Assembly: GCF_014700075.1 (NCBI RefSeq)
Contig: NZ_JACXBU010000009.1
Location: forward strand, 1 to 64,000
DNA: 64,000 nt
Reading direction: 5' to 3'
Source of the DNA: Pseudomonas sp. JM0905a
GTDB taxonomy: Bacteria > Pseudomonadota > Gammaproteobacteria > Pseudomonadales > Pseudomonadaceae
Shown in pieces: positions 8,192 through 16,073 of this stretch (position 1 is the stretch's first letter; the number at the start of each line of letters is the position of its first letter). A program made the position numbers and the translations under genes. Under the pieces are notes generated by a model that saw only the letters and a list, made by a program, of their open reading frames with translations, did no database searches and was not told where the DNA came from.

Positions 8192-8974
8192 ATGAAGAAG
8201 ACCCTGCTGTTGACCGCTCTGGCTGCCGCCCTGTCCGTCACCTTCGCCCAGGCTGGCGAAAAGCTCGTCGTCGCCGCCACCCCGGTACCGCACGCTGAAA
8301 TCCTGGAACTGATCAAACCCCAGCTGGCCAAGGAAGGCGTGGACCTGGAAGTGAAGGTCTTCACCGACTACGTGCAACCCAACGTGCAGGTGGACCAGAA
8401 GCGTCTGGACGCCAACTACTTCCAGACCAAGCCCTACCTGGACAACTTCAACAGCGGCAAAGGCACCCACCTGGTGATCGTCAAGGGCGTGCACGTCGAA
8501 CCCTTCGGCGGCTACTCCAGCAAGTACAAATCCCTGAAGGAGCTGCCGGACGGCGCCACCATCGCCCTCCCCAACGAAGGCAGCAACAGCGGCCGTGCCC
8601 TGATCCTGCTGCAGAAAGCCGGCGTGATTAAGCTGAAGGATCCGAAGAACGCCCTGGCGACCCCGAAGGACATCGCCGAGAACCCGCACAACTTCAAGTT
8701 CAAGGAACTGGAATCGGCCCTGCTGCCGCGCGTGCTGGATCAGGTCGACCTGGCCCTGATCAACACCAACTACGCGCTGGAAGCCAAGCTGAACCCGACC
8801 AAGGACGCGCTGGTGCTGGAAGACCGCACCTCGCCCTACGTGAACTACCTGGTAGCCCGTCCGGACAACAAGGACAGCGACGCCATCAAGAAACTCTCCG
8901 CCGCGCTGACCAGCCCGGAAGTGAAAACCTTCATCGAGCAGAAGTACTCCGGCGCAGTGGTGCCGGCGTTCTGA
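8192..8974 (+). CDS. MetQ/NlpA-family periplasmic binding protein, orphan
   Basis: This 260-residue protein starts at an ATG preceded by AAAGGATC. The signal peptide (about 1-21, ending FAQA) is followed by the NlpA family core: VAATPVPHAEILE, YVQPNVQVDQKRLDANYFQ and the motif LPNEGSNSGRALILLQKAG. The family binds methionine for MetNI transporters. Two points differ from a textbook MetQ. There is no lipobox cysteine, so it should be a soluble periplasmic protein. No metN or metI gene is nearby. The substrate may be methionine or a related sulfur compound, with the membrane parts supplied from elsewhere. A strong terminator follows. Confidence 0.86.
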   Translation: MKKTLLLTALAAALSVTFAQAGEKLVVAATPVPHAEILELIKPQLAKEGVDLEVKVFTDYVQPNVQVDQKRLDANYFQTKPYLDNFNSGKGTHLVIVKGVHVEPFGGYSSKYKSLKELPDGATIALPNEGSNSGRALILLQKAGVIKLKDPKNALATPKDIAENPHNFKFKELESALLPRVLDQVDLALINTNYALEAKLNPTKDALVLEDRTSPYVNYLVARPDNKDSDAIKKLSAALTSPEVKTFIEQKYSGAVVPAF

Positions 8975-9018
8975 TCACCTGCTAGCCACGGTGGCGGGAG
9001 CATGACCCGCCCCTCCTC

Positions 9019-9056
9019 ACGCCGACGAGTCTCGACTATCGTCGGCGTTCTTTTTT
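9019..9056 (+). terminator. Rho-independent terminator of the MetQ-like gene
   Basis: A perfect 10-bp stem acgccgacga (9019-9028) and tcgtcggcgt (9039-9048), with a 10-nt loop, is followed by tctttttt. It lies 45 bp past the stop. Confidence 0.9.
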
Positions 9057-9082
9057 CTGCTGCACTTGCAGGGACGATTCCT

Positions 9083-9177
9083 TGTGGGGGCGAATTCATT
9101 CGCTGAGGACCGCGCAGCGGTCCCCGACCAGGCAGGGCAGTCCTGCGGACTGCATCGCGAATGAATTCGCCCCCACA
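9083..9177. repeat. REP-type inverted repeat, family C
   Basis: Outer arms tgtgggggcgaattcattcg and cgaatgaattcgcccccaca enclose a core with the smaller repeat accgcgcagcggt. It is nearly identical in layout to 10414-10506 on the other side of the next gene, so the PLP gene is bracketed by two copies. Confidence 0.85.
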
Positions 9178-9212
9178 GAGACAAATGCCCGCCTGCCTTT
9201 CCGGAGCCCCCC

Positions 9213-10403
9213 ATGCCCACCCCCGAACCCGGCCTTTCTACCCGTTCCGTCCACACTGGAAACGACGTCGACCGCAGGATGGTCACCCGGCCCAAGAGCC
9301 TGCCCATCTACGAATCCTCGGTATTCGTCTACGACTCGCTGGAGCAGGTGGACGACTTCCTCGCCGGCAACCCCGACAACTACATGTACACCCGCATCGC
9401 CAACCCCAACCAGGCGGCGCTGGAGGAGCTGGTGTGTGCACTGGAGGGTGGCGAATCGGCGTTGTTCTCCGCGTCCGGCATGGCCTCGGTGAGCGCGGCG
9501 CTGCTGGGCCGGCTGAATGTGGGTGACCACCTGATCGCCAGCCGCGAGTTGTACGGCACCACCCAGAGCCTGATCGAGAAGGAGCTGGCGCGCTTCGGCA
9601 TCACCGCCACCCTGGTAGAGATCAACGACCTGGCGGCAGTGGAAGCAGCCATCACTCCGGCGACGAAGCTCATCTACACCGAAACCGCCTCCAACCCGCT
9701 GGTTCGGGTCAGCGATGTGCCGGCGCTGGCGCAGCTCGCCAAGGCGCGCGGGCTGAAGCTGCTGGTGGATAACACCTTCCTCTCGCCCGCGCTCTACAAC
9801 CCCCTGACCGAGGGGGCCGACCTGGTGCTGCACAGCACCACCAAGTACCTCAACGGTCATAGCGACGCCACCGGCGGCATCCTGGTCGGCGATGCCGAGT
9901 GGATCGCCCAGGCGCGTCGCTTCCAGATCAATGCCGGCGGCAGCGCCAGCCCCTTCGAAGCCTGGCTGACCTTCCGGGGCGCCAAGACCCTGGCCCTGCG
10001 CATGAAGGCCCACTCGGCCAACGCCCAGGCCCTGGCCGAAGCCCTGGAAGCGCACCCGAAGGTGGCGCAGGTGTTCTATCCGGGCCTGCCGTCCCACCCG
10101 GACTACGCCCTGGCCCAACGGCTGTTCCCGAAGGGCGCCTCGGGCATGCTCAGCTTCACCCTGCAGGGCGGCCTGCCAGAGGTGGACAAGCTGATTCACG
10201 CCCTGAAGAACACCGCGTTCGCGCCGTCGCTCGCGGGCGTGGCCAGCAGCATCACTCACCCCGGCAAGACCTCCCACCGCGCCCTGTCGCCGGAAGCATT
10301 AGCCGAACTGGATATCCACGACGGCACCATCCGCGTGTCGGTGGGCATTGAGGATGCGGCCGATATCGTCCAGGACTTCGTGCAGGCGTTGGATAGCCTC
10401 TGA
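9213..10403 (+). CDS. Trans-sulfuration PLP enzyme (cystathionine gamma-synthase/lyase family)
   Basis: This 396-residue Cys/Met-metabolism PLP enzyme has the catalytic lysine Lys211 in STTKYLNGHSD, the PLP-phosphate loop SASGMASVSAAL, the stacking tyrosine in SRELYGTTQS and the substrate-region motifs ETASNPL and DNTFLSPAL. Members include cystathionine gamma-synthase, cystathionine gamma-lyase, methionine gamma-lyase and O-acyl-homoserine sulfhydrylase, and I cannot separate these from sequence alone. The neighbourhood of methionine- and cysteine-related genes suggests sulfur recycling. The start at 9213 follows GGAG by 6 nt. Family C REP elements flank it on both sides, so it is probably transcribed alone. 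Confidence 0.85.
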   Translation: MPTPEPGLSTRSVHTGNDVDRRMVTRPKSLPIYESSVFVYDSLEQVDDFLAGNPDNYMYTRIANPNQAALEELVCALEGGESALFSASGMASVSAALLGRLNVGDHLIASRELYGTTQSLIEKELARFGITATLVEINDLAAVEAAITPATKLIYTETASNPLVRVSDVPALAQLAKARGLKLLVDNTFLSPALYNPLTEGADLVLHSTTKYLNGHSDATGGILVGDAEWIAQARRFQINAGGSASPFEAWLTFRGAKTLALRMKAHSANAQALAEALEAHPKVAQVFYPGLPSHPDYALAQRLFPKGASGMLSFTLQGGLPEVDKLIHALKNTAFAPSLAGVASSITHPGKTSHRALSPEALAELDIHDGTIRVSVGIEDAADIVQDFVQALDSL

Positions 10404-10413
10404 CAGCTCTCCT

Positions 10414-10506
10414 TGTGGGGGCGAATTCATTCGCTAAGGACCGCGCAGCGGTCCCCTTCGGAATGGCAGGTCTGCGACCTGCATAGCGAATGAATTCGTC
10501 CCCACA
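10414..10506. repeat. REP-type inverted repeat, family C
   Basis: Arms tgtgggggcgaattcattcg and cgaatgaattcgtccccaca; one arm carries a single C-to-T change. The core again contains accgcgcagcggt. It separates the PLP gene from the GntR-controlled cluster. Confidence 0.85.
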
Positions 10507-10597
10507 AAACAGCAAAAGCTCCGTACCTCGAGCTTCTATCCTTATTCAATAAAAGTATTTCACGGAGCGTTCTTATGCTCGCTATTCTCTCGCCACA

Positions 10598-10613
10598 ACT
10601 TGTTATAACAAGT
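10598..10613 (+). promoter_or_regulatory. Perfect 16-bp palindrome, probable GntR operator
   Basis: The sequence acttgttataacaagt is its own reverse complement and ends 23 bp before the GntR start codon. GntR/HutC regulators bind short AT-centred palindromes of this kind, often at their own promoter, so this is the likely site by which the regulator controls the whole downstream operon. Confidence 0.6.
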
Positions 10614-10636
10614 CAGGATCACGAGCGAACAACGAC

Positions 10637-11386
10637 ATGGCCGAACTGCTTCCCCTCTCCCCGGTACCGCTCTACAGCCAGCTCAAGGAGCTGCTGCGCG
10701 GGCGCATCCTCGACGGCACCTACCCGCCCCACAGCCGCATGCCCTCGGAAAGCGAATTGGGCAAGGCCTTCGGCGTCAGCCGCATCACCGTGCGCCAGGC
10801 GCTGGGCGACCTGCAGAAGGAAGGCCTGATCTTCAAGATTCACGGCAAAGGCACCTTCGTCGCCAAGCCCAAGGCTTTCCAGAACGTCAGCACCCTCCAG
10901 GGCCTGGCCGAGTCCATGACCCAGATGGGCTACGAGGTACTGAACCGACTGCGCAGCTTCAAACACGTGCCGGCCAGCGCCTTGGTGGCGGCGCGCCTGC
11001 AGGTGGAAGAAGGCAGCCCGGTGACTGAAATCCGCCGCGTGCGCCTGATCAACCGTGAGCCGGTCTCCCTGGAAATCACCTGGTTGCCGAAGGCGGTGGG
11101 CGAGAAGCTGGAGAAGGCCGACCTCGCCACCCGCGACATCTTCCTCATCCTCGAAAACGACTGCGGCATTCCCCTCGGCCATGCCGACCTCGCCATCGAT
11201 GCCGTGCTCGCCGACGGCGACCTGACCCAGGCGCTGGAAGTGGAAGAGGGCTCGCCGATCATGCGCATCGAGCGCCTGACCCACGCTGCCGACGGCACGC
11301 CGCTGGACTTCGAACACCTTTACTACCGCGGCGATGCCTTCCAGTACCGCCTGCGCATCGACCGTCAGAAGGGGCCCCAGGCATGA
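10637..11386 (+). CDS. GntR-family regulator, HutC/UTRA type
   Basis: This 249-residue protein has an N-terminal winged helix (PLYSQLKELLRGRILDGTYPP, then PSESELGKAFGVSRITVRQALGDL, and the wing KIHGKGTFVA) and a C-terminal UTRA ligand domain (about residues 95-240), ending in the usual EHLYYRGDAFQYRLRI. HutC-type members sense small metabolites and usually repress the adjacent operon. Its stop overlaps the start of the flavoprotein gene by 4 bp, so the regulator is the first gene of the operon it probably controls. A perfect palindrome just upstream fits autoregulation. The ligand is unknown. Confidence 0.88.
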   Translation: MAELLPLSPVPLYSQLKELLRGRILDGTYPPHSRMPSESELGKAFGVSRITVRQALGDLQKEGLIFKIHGKGTFVAKPKAFQNVSTLQGLAESMTQMGYEVLNRLRSFKHVPASALVAARLQVEEGSPVTEIRRVRLINREPVSLEITWLPKAVGEKLEKADLATRDIFLILENDCGIPLGHADLAIDAVLADGDLTQALEVEEGSPIMRIERLTHAADGTPLDFEHLYYRGDAFQYRLRIDRQKGPQA

Positions 11387-13110
11387 GCACCCGAGAACAG
11401 GAATACGACATCGTCGTCATCGGCGGTGGCACCGCCGGCCCGATGGCCGCCATCAAGGCCAAGGAAAAGAACCGCGAGCTGCGCGTGCTCTTGCTGGACA
11501 AGGCCAACGTCAAGCGCAGCGGCGCCATCAGCATGGGCATGGACGGCCTGAACAACGCCATCATCCCCGGCCACGCGACGCCCGAGCAGTACACCAAGGA
11601 AATCACCATCGCCAACGACGGCATCGTCAACCAGGCGACCGTGCATGCGTACGCCACCCACAGTTTCGAAACCATCGAGCAACTGGACCGCTGGGGTGTG
11701 AAGTTCGAGAAGGACGAGACCGGCGACTACGCGGTGAAGAAGGTCCACCACATGGGCGCTTACGTGCTGCCGATGCCCGAGGGGCACGACATCAAGAAGG
11801 TGCTCTACCGCCAGCTCAAGCGCGCGCGGGTGGAGATCAGCAACCGCATCGTCTGCACTCGCCTGCTGCTGGATGGCGAGGGCGCGGCGAGCGGGGTGAT
11901 GGGCTTCGATTGCCGCAGCGGCGAGTTCCGGGTGATCCGTGCCAAGGCGGTGATCCTTGCATGCGGCGCCGCTGGCCGCCTTGGCCTGCCATCGTCCGGC
12001 TACCTGATGGGCACCTACGAGAACCCCACCAATGCCGGCGACGGCTACGCCATGGCCTACCACGCCGGGGCGGAGCTGGCGAACCTGGAGTGCTTCCAGA
12101 TCAACCCGCTGATCAAGGACTACAACGGCCCCGCCTGCGCCTATGTCACCGGCCCGCTGGGCGGCTACACCGCGAACTCCAAGGGCGAGCGCTTCATCGA
12201 GTGCGACTACTGGAGCGGGCAGATGATGTGGGAGTTCCACCAGGAGCTCGAAGGCGGGAACGGCCCGGTATTCCTCAAGCTCGATCACCTGGCCGAGGAA
12301 ACCATCCAGACGATCGAGGAAATCCTCCACAGCAACGAGCGCCCGAGCCGTGGCCAGTTCCACGCCAACCGGGGCACCGACTACCGCTCGCAGATGGTCG
12401 AGATGCACATCTCCGAGATCGGCTTCTGCTCCGGCCATTCGGCCTCGGGCGTGTGGGTCAACGAGAGGGCCGAGACCTCGGTGAAAGGTCTGTACGCCGC
12501 GGGCGACATGGCTGCCGTGCCACACAACTACATGCTCGGCGCCTTCACCTACGGCTGGTTCGCCGGGGTCAACGCGGCGGACTACGTGGCCGGCCGCGAC
12601 TTCGCCGAGGTCGATGCCAACCAGGTGGAACGCGAGCGGGCGCGGGTGTTCGCACCACTGGAACGTGAGCACGGCCTGCCGCCAGCCCAGGTGGAATACA
12701 AGCTGCGGCGCATGGTGAATGACTACCTGCAGCCGCCCAAGGTGACCAAGAAGATGGAGATCGGCCTCGCGCGCTTCGCCGAGATCGAACGGGATCTGGC
12801 GCAGATGAAGGCAAACAACCCCCACGAACTGATGCGCGCAATGGAAGTGGCGGTGATCCGCGACTGCGCCGAAATGGCCGCCCGCGCCTCCCTATTCCGC
12901 GCCGAGAGCCGCTGGGGCCTGTACCACCATCGGGTGGACTTCCCCGAGCGCAACGATGCCGAGTGGTTCTGCCACTGCCACCTGAAGAAGGGCGAAGACG
13001 GCCGCATGACCAGCTTCAAGAAAGCCGTGGAGCCGTACCTGATTCCGCTGGACGCCGAAGAGCAACAGGCCTATGACCGCCTGCGGGTGAAGGCAGGCGT
13101 AGCGGCGTAG
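11383..13110 (+). CDS. AprA/fumarate-reductase-like FAD flavoprotein of unknown substrate
   Basis: This 575-residue protein starts with the FAD dinucleotide motif DIVVIGGGTAG (9-19). It continues with KRSGAISMGMDGLNNA, which resembles the adenylylsulfate reductase alpha subunit more than succinate dehydrogenase. The second FAD region SVKGLYAAGDMAAVPHNYMLGAFTYGWFAG is clear, and the C-terminal part has the helical pattern of the family plus EWFCHCHL. A 2[4Fe-4S] ferredoxin gene follows, as aprB follows aprA. No sat, aprM or dsr genes are present, so dissimilatory sulfate respiration is very unlikely. I infer a two-subunit oxidoreductase acting on a compound imported by the ABC transporter of the same operon. 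The substrate is not known to me. Confidence 0.82.
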   Translation: MSTREQEYDIVVIGGGTAGPMAAIKAKEKNRELRVLLLDKANVKRSGAISMGMDGLNNAIIPGHATPEQYTKEITIANDGIVNQATVHAYATHSFETIEQLDRWGVKFEKDETGDYAVKKVHHMGAYVLPMPEGHDIKKVLYRQLKRARVEISNRIVCTRLLLDGEGAASGVMGFDCRSGEFRVIRAKAVILACGAAGRLGLPSSGYLMGTYENPTNAGDGYAMAYHAGAELANLECFQINPLIKDYNGPACAYVTGPLGGYTANSKGERFIECDYWSGQMMWEFHQELEGGNGPVFLKLDHLAEETIQTIEEILHSNERPSRGQFHANRGTDYRSQMVEMHISEIGFCSGHSASGVWVNERAETSVKGLYAAGDMAAVPHNYMLGAFTYGWFAGVNAADYVAGRDFAEVDANQVERERARVFAPLEREHGLPPAQVEYKLRRMVNDYLQPPKVTKKMEIGLARFAEIERDLAQMKANNPHELMRAMEVAVIRDCAEMAARASLFRAESRWGLYHHRVDFPERNDAEWFCHCHLKKGEDGRMTSFKKAVEPYLIPLDAEEQQAYDRLRVKAGVAA

Positions 13111-13207
13111 GTTGGTGCAGAGCGAAGCCCAACAACCGGTTCGCAGAACCGGCCACCGGATGAAAGCGGGAGCGCGTTGCGCTCTTCGCGGCTGAAGCCG
13201 CTCCCAC
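13108..13207. repeat. Degenerate REP-like repeats inside the flavoprotein-ferredoxin gap
   Basis: A family A half (gtaggttggtgcagagcgaagcccaac) is followed by a hairpin of gagcgcgttgcgctc and by gcggctgaagccgc. The ferredoxin gene follows 43 bp later, so the repeat sits within an operon and may tune mRNA stability. Confidence 0.6.
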
Positions 13208-13250
13208 AAAAGAGCAAGCCGAGAGCCCCAGGCTCCAAGGAAATCGTGAA

Positions 13251-13496
13251 ATGGCCCATCAACCCCAGGAAATCTTCTTCCGCAGCAGCGCGCCGGTGAC
13301 CATCGACGAAGACAAGTGCATCGCCGAGAAAGGCTGCACCGTTTGCGTCGAGGTCTGCCCGATGGACCTGCTGGCCATCAACCCGGCCACCCAGAAGGCC
13401 TACATGGCCTTCGACGAATGCTGGTACTGCATGCCCTGCGAGAAGGACTGCCCGACCGGCGCGGTGAAGGTGGAGATTCCTTACCTGCTGCGTTGA
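13251..13496 (+). CDS. 2[4Fe-4S] ferredoxin, AprB-like partner
   Basis: This 81-residue protein has two cluster motifs: Cys23, 29, 32 and 36 followed by Pro37, and Cys57, 60, 63 and 67 followed by Pro68. The first motif has an enlarged spacing (C-x5-C-x2-C-x3-CP), as in AprB and some other partner ferredoxins, while the second is the standard C-x2-C-x2-C-x3-CP. It should pass electrons to or from the flavoprotein encoded upstream. The C-terminus is short, without the long tail that wraps around AprA in true AprB proteins. A purine-rich site (AAGGAAATCG) precedes the ATG. Confidence 0.9.
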   Translation: MAHQPQEIFFRSSAPVTIDEDKCIAEKGCTVCVEVCPMDLLAINPATQKAYMAFDECWYCMPCEKDCPTGAVKVEIPYLLR

Positions 13497-13802
13497 GTCG
13501 ACTTTCCCTTCTCCCTCCGGGAGAAGGTGCCCCGAAGGGGCGGATGAGGGAAACACCGAGCGGCTCGGACCACCCTCACCTCAGCCCCACTACGTGCCCC
13601 GGCCTGAACGCGCAGCGTTCAGGCGCTCAAAGGCACAGGAAGCAGTGCTTCCAAATACATGCCTTCTCGCCCCAGGGGGAGAGGGAGCAAAAAATGCCAT
13701 CCGGCCAACCCCCGGACGCCTCACCTGAAAGCCCCTCGTTTCCCACCACCCGACCACGTGGCGGAGACGATTCCAACACTCATGATTCGAGGGGAAAAAC
13801 CC
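13497..13802. other. Operon-internal spacer made of repeats
   Basis: This 306-bp gap between ferredoxin and binding-protein genes has no convincing gene. It holds a hairpin ccttctccctccgggagaagg (about 13506) and a 115-bp dispersed element at 13572-13685, with sub-repeats gaacgcgcagcgttc and ggaagcagtgcttcc. The rest is unremarkable. The ribosome binding site for the next gene is gaggggaaaaa at about 13789. Confidence 0.6.
13572..13685. repeat. Dispersed intergenic element, type E (copy 1)
   Basis: The element has an ordered core: a segment ending ccccggcctgaacg, the inverted repeat gaacgcgcagcgttc, then aggcgctc, then the inverted repeat ggaagcagtgcttcc, then ctcgccccagggggagagg. The same order recurs at 30198-30313 and, reversed, at 36513-36633. 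Confidence 0.65.
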
Positions 13803-15212
13803 ATGCGTCTTCGTGCAACCGTCGCCGGCCTCGCGCTGGCCATCTCCAGCCTGTCCGCCTCCGCGGAAACCATCCGTATCGCTATCGGCACCCAGGACAC
13901 CACCATCAACTGCGCCACCGGCGGCCTGCTCATTCGCGAGCTGGGCCTGCTGGAGAAGTACCTGCCCCACGACGGCAAGTACAAGGACGCCGACTACCAG
14001 GTGGAGTGGAAGAACTTCACCAGCGGCGCGCCGCTGACCAACGAGATGGTCGCCGGCAAGCTGGACTTCGGCGCCATGGCCGACTTCCCCGGCTCCTTCA
14101 ACGGCGTCGCCCACCTCGACGCCGGCAAGCAGAGCCTGTTCATCAGCGTGCTCTCGGGCAGTACCCGTGGCAGCGGCAACGGCATCGTCGTGCCGGCGTC
14201 GTCGCCGGTGCAGTCCCTGGCCGAGCTCAAGGGCAAGACCATTTCCGTGCCCTTCGCCTCCACCGCCCACGGCATGCTGCTGCGCGCCGTCGCCGCCCAG
14301 GGCTGGGACCCGGAGAAGGACGTGCGGATCATCGCCCAGCCGCCGGAGATCGCCGGCTCCGCCCTGCGCAGCAATCGTATCGAGGCCCACGCCGACTTCG
14401 TGCCTTTCGCCGAGTTGTTCCCCAACCGTGGTTTCGCGCGGAAGATCTACGACGGTTCCCAGGCCGAGGCGCCCACCTTCCACGGGGCGCTGGTGGATGC
14501 GGCCTACGCGAAGAAATACCCGGAGATCGTTACCGCCTACCTGCGCGCCAGCCTGGAGGCTGATCGCCTGTTCGCCGAGTCACCTGAGAAATACAGCGAG
14601 CTGATTGAGAAGGTCACCGGCATCGAGGCCGAGGTGAACTACCTGTTCCACGGCCCCCTTGGCCTGCAGACCCGCGACCTCACCTGGAAGCCGGAATACC
14701 GCAAGGCGGTCGCCACCTCCATCGACACCCTGAAGCTGCTGAAGAAGACCGACCGGGGCCTGGACACCGCCAAGTTCATCGACGACCAGTACATCCGCGC
14801 GGCGTTCAAGGCGGCGGGCCAGGACTATGACAAGGCGCTGAAGAACTACGCGCCGCTGCCGCTCAAGGCCAACGACGCCGCTACCGGCAAGCCCATCACC
14901 GACTTCAAGCGCCTGGCGCAGATCTGGGTGCGCGGCGAAGACAAGGTGCGCCACTACGCCTCGCCGGAAGCGGCACTGACCGCACTGGCGCAACTGGAGC
15001 AGGAGGGCAAGGACATCCGCGCCATCTACGCCCAGGCCACCGACAGCGGCATCAAGCTGCTGGCCAACCAGGCCTGGTTCGTGCGCAACGACAAGGGTGA
15101 GTTGAGTGCCTTCCTGCTCAAGTCCCAGGCCGAGCAATACGCCCAGCGGCATGGCGGCACCGCGCTCGATTTCGTCAGTGCCAATCAGAAGCAGGCGGTC
15201 GCCAGCCGTTGA
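13803..15212 (+). CDS. ABC transporter substrate-binding protein with C-terminal NosL-like domain
   Basis: This 469-residue protein is much longer than the 310-340 residues usual for SsuA/TauA-type binding proteins. The signal peptide ends near residue 21 (SLSASA). Residues 22 to about 330 are an NMT1/SsuA-type binding fold (IRIAIGTQDTTINCATGGLLIREL, KLDFGAMADFPGSF, ISVPFASTAHGMLLRA). Residues 369-458 resemble the NosL accessory domain, with IWVRGEDKVRHYASPEAAL, an IYAQATDSG strand and the closing pattern SQAEQYAQRHGGTALDF. NosL itself is a periplasmic Cu(I)-binding protein for nitrous oxide reductase; its N-terminal metal-binding Cys-Met motif is not seen here. The ligand is unknown. ATG 13803 was chosen for its RBS and signal peptide. 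Confidence 0.82.
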   Translation: MRLRATVAGLALAISSLSASAETIRIAIGTQDTTINCATGGLLIRELGLLEKYLPHDGKYKDADYQVEWKNFTSGAPLTNEMVAGKLDFGAMADFPGSFNGVAHLDAGKQSLFISVLSGSTRGSGNGIVVPASSPVQSLAELKGKTISVPFASTAHGMLLRAVAAQGWDPEKDVRIIAQPPEIAGSALRSNRIEAHADFVPFAELFPNRGFARKIYDGSQAEAPTFHGALVDAAYAKKYPEIVTAYLRASLEADRLFAESPEKYSELIEKVTGIEAEVNYLFHGPLGLQTRDLTWKPEYRKAVATSIDTLKLLKKTDRGLDTAKFIDDQYIRAAFKAAGQDYDKALKNYAPLPLKANDAATGKPITDFKRLAQIWVRGEDKVRHYASPEAALTALAQLEQEGKDIRAIYAQATDSGIKLLANQAWFVRNDKGELSAFLLKSQAEQYAQRHGGTALDFVSANQKQAVASR

Positions 15213-15219
15213 CCGCTCT

Positions 15220-15275
15220 GACCCTCTCCCCCAGTCCCTCTCCCTGAAGGGAGAGGGCTGTGGAGAGGGGGTAGC
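15220..15275. repeat. Type D inverted repeat (CCCTCTCCC...GGGAGAGGG)
   Basis: The arms accctctcccccagtccctctccc and gggagagggctgtggagagggggt pair over most of their length, in the 78-bp gap before the permease gene. Similar CT/GA-rich hairpins lie at 28156-28190, 36710-36738 and 49306-49348. Confidence 0.6.
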
Positions 15276-15290
15276 AGCAGGAGAAAACCG

Positions 15291-16073
15291 ATGACCAACC
15301 TCTACCGTTGGCCCCTGCGCCTTGCTTCGCTGGCCGCCTGCCTGCTGTTCTGGCAGTTGGCCGCCAACGCGCGCCTGGACCTCGGGCTGTTCACCTTCAC
15401 CTACGTGCCCACGCCCGCCGCCGTGCTCGACGCGGCGTGGCAGTTGGCGCACTCCAGCAAGCTGCTGCCGCACCTTGCCAGCAGCCTGTCGCGGGTGTTC
15501 GCCGGCTACCTCGCCGCTGCGCTGCTGGGTGTGCTGCTCGGGCTGCTCATCGGTCGCTCGAAATGGGCCGAGGACAGCCTCTTGCCGCCGCTGGAAGTGC
15601 TGCGACCGATTCCCGCGGTGGCCTGGATTCCCCTGGCCATCCTGATGTTCCCCTCGTCCGAGCTGTCGATGGTGTTCATCACATTCACCGGTGCGCTGTT
15701 CCCGATCCTGCTCAACACCGTGCACGGCGTGGAAGCGGTGGACCCGCGCCTGATCGCCTCGGCGCGCAGCCTGGGTGCCGGGCGGCTGGCGATCCTGCGT
15801 GAAGTGATCCTGCCCGGCGCGGCGCCGAGCATCGTCACTGGCCTCGCCATCGGCATGGGCACGTCGTGGTTCTGCCTGGTCACCGCCGAAATGATCTCCG
15901 GGCAGTTCGGCATCGGTTATTACACCTGGGAGTCCTACGTGGTGCAGAACTACGCCGACATCGTCGTCGGCATGCTGTTGATCGGCCTGCTCGGCATGGG
16001 CAGCAGCGCCCTGGTGAAACGCCTGGGCGCGCTCGCCACGCCCTGGTACCACGCGCGGAGGAACGCCCGATGA
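15291..16073 (+). CDS. SsuC/TauC-family ABC transporter permease
   Basis: This 260-residue inner-membrane protein has about six helices and the EAA-like loop ASARSLGAGRLAILREVILPGAAPSIVTG typical of nitrate/sulfonate/taurine permeases. Codon and base use match its neighbours. It is preceded by an AGGAGA site 9 bp before the ATG and overlaps the ATPase gene by 4 bp. With the upstream binding protein and downstream ATPase it makes a complete importer. The family alone does not give the substrate. Confidence 0.88.
   Translation: MTNLYRWPLRLASLAACLLFWQLAANARLDLGLFTFTYVPTPAAVLDAAWQLAHSSKLLPHLASSLSRVFAGYLAAALLGVLLGLLIGRSKWAEDSLLPPLEVLRPIPAVAWIPLAILMFPSSELSMVFITFTGALFPILLNTVHGVEAVDPRLIASARSLGAGRLAILREVILPGAAPSIVTGLAIGMGTSWFCLVTAEMISGQFGIGYYTWESYVVQNYADIVVGMLLIGLLGMGSSALVKRLGALATPWYHARRNAR

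Noticed and set aside
11383-13496. Idea that the AprAB-like pair is dissimilatory APS reductase
   Set aside because: There is no ATP sulfurylase, dsr or apr membrane partner, the ferredoxin lacks the long AprB tail, and the host looks like an aerobic pseudomonad.
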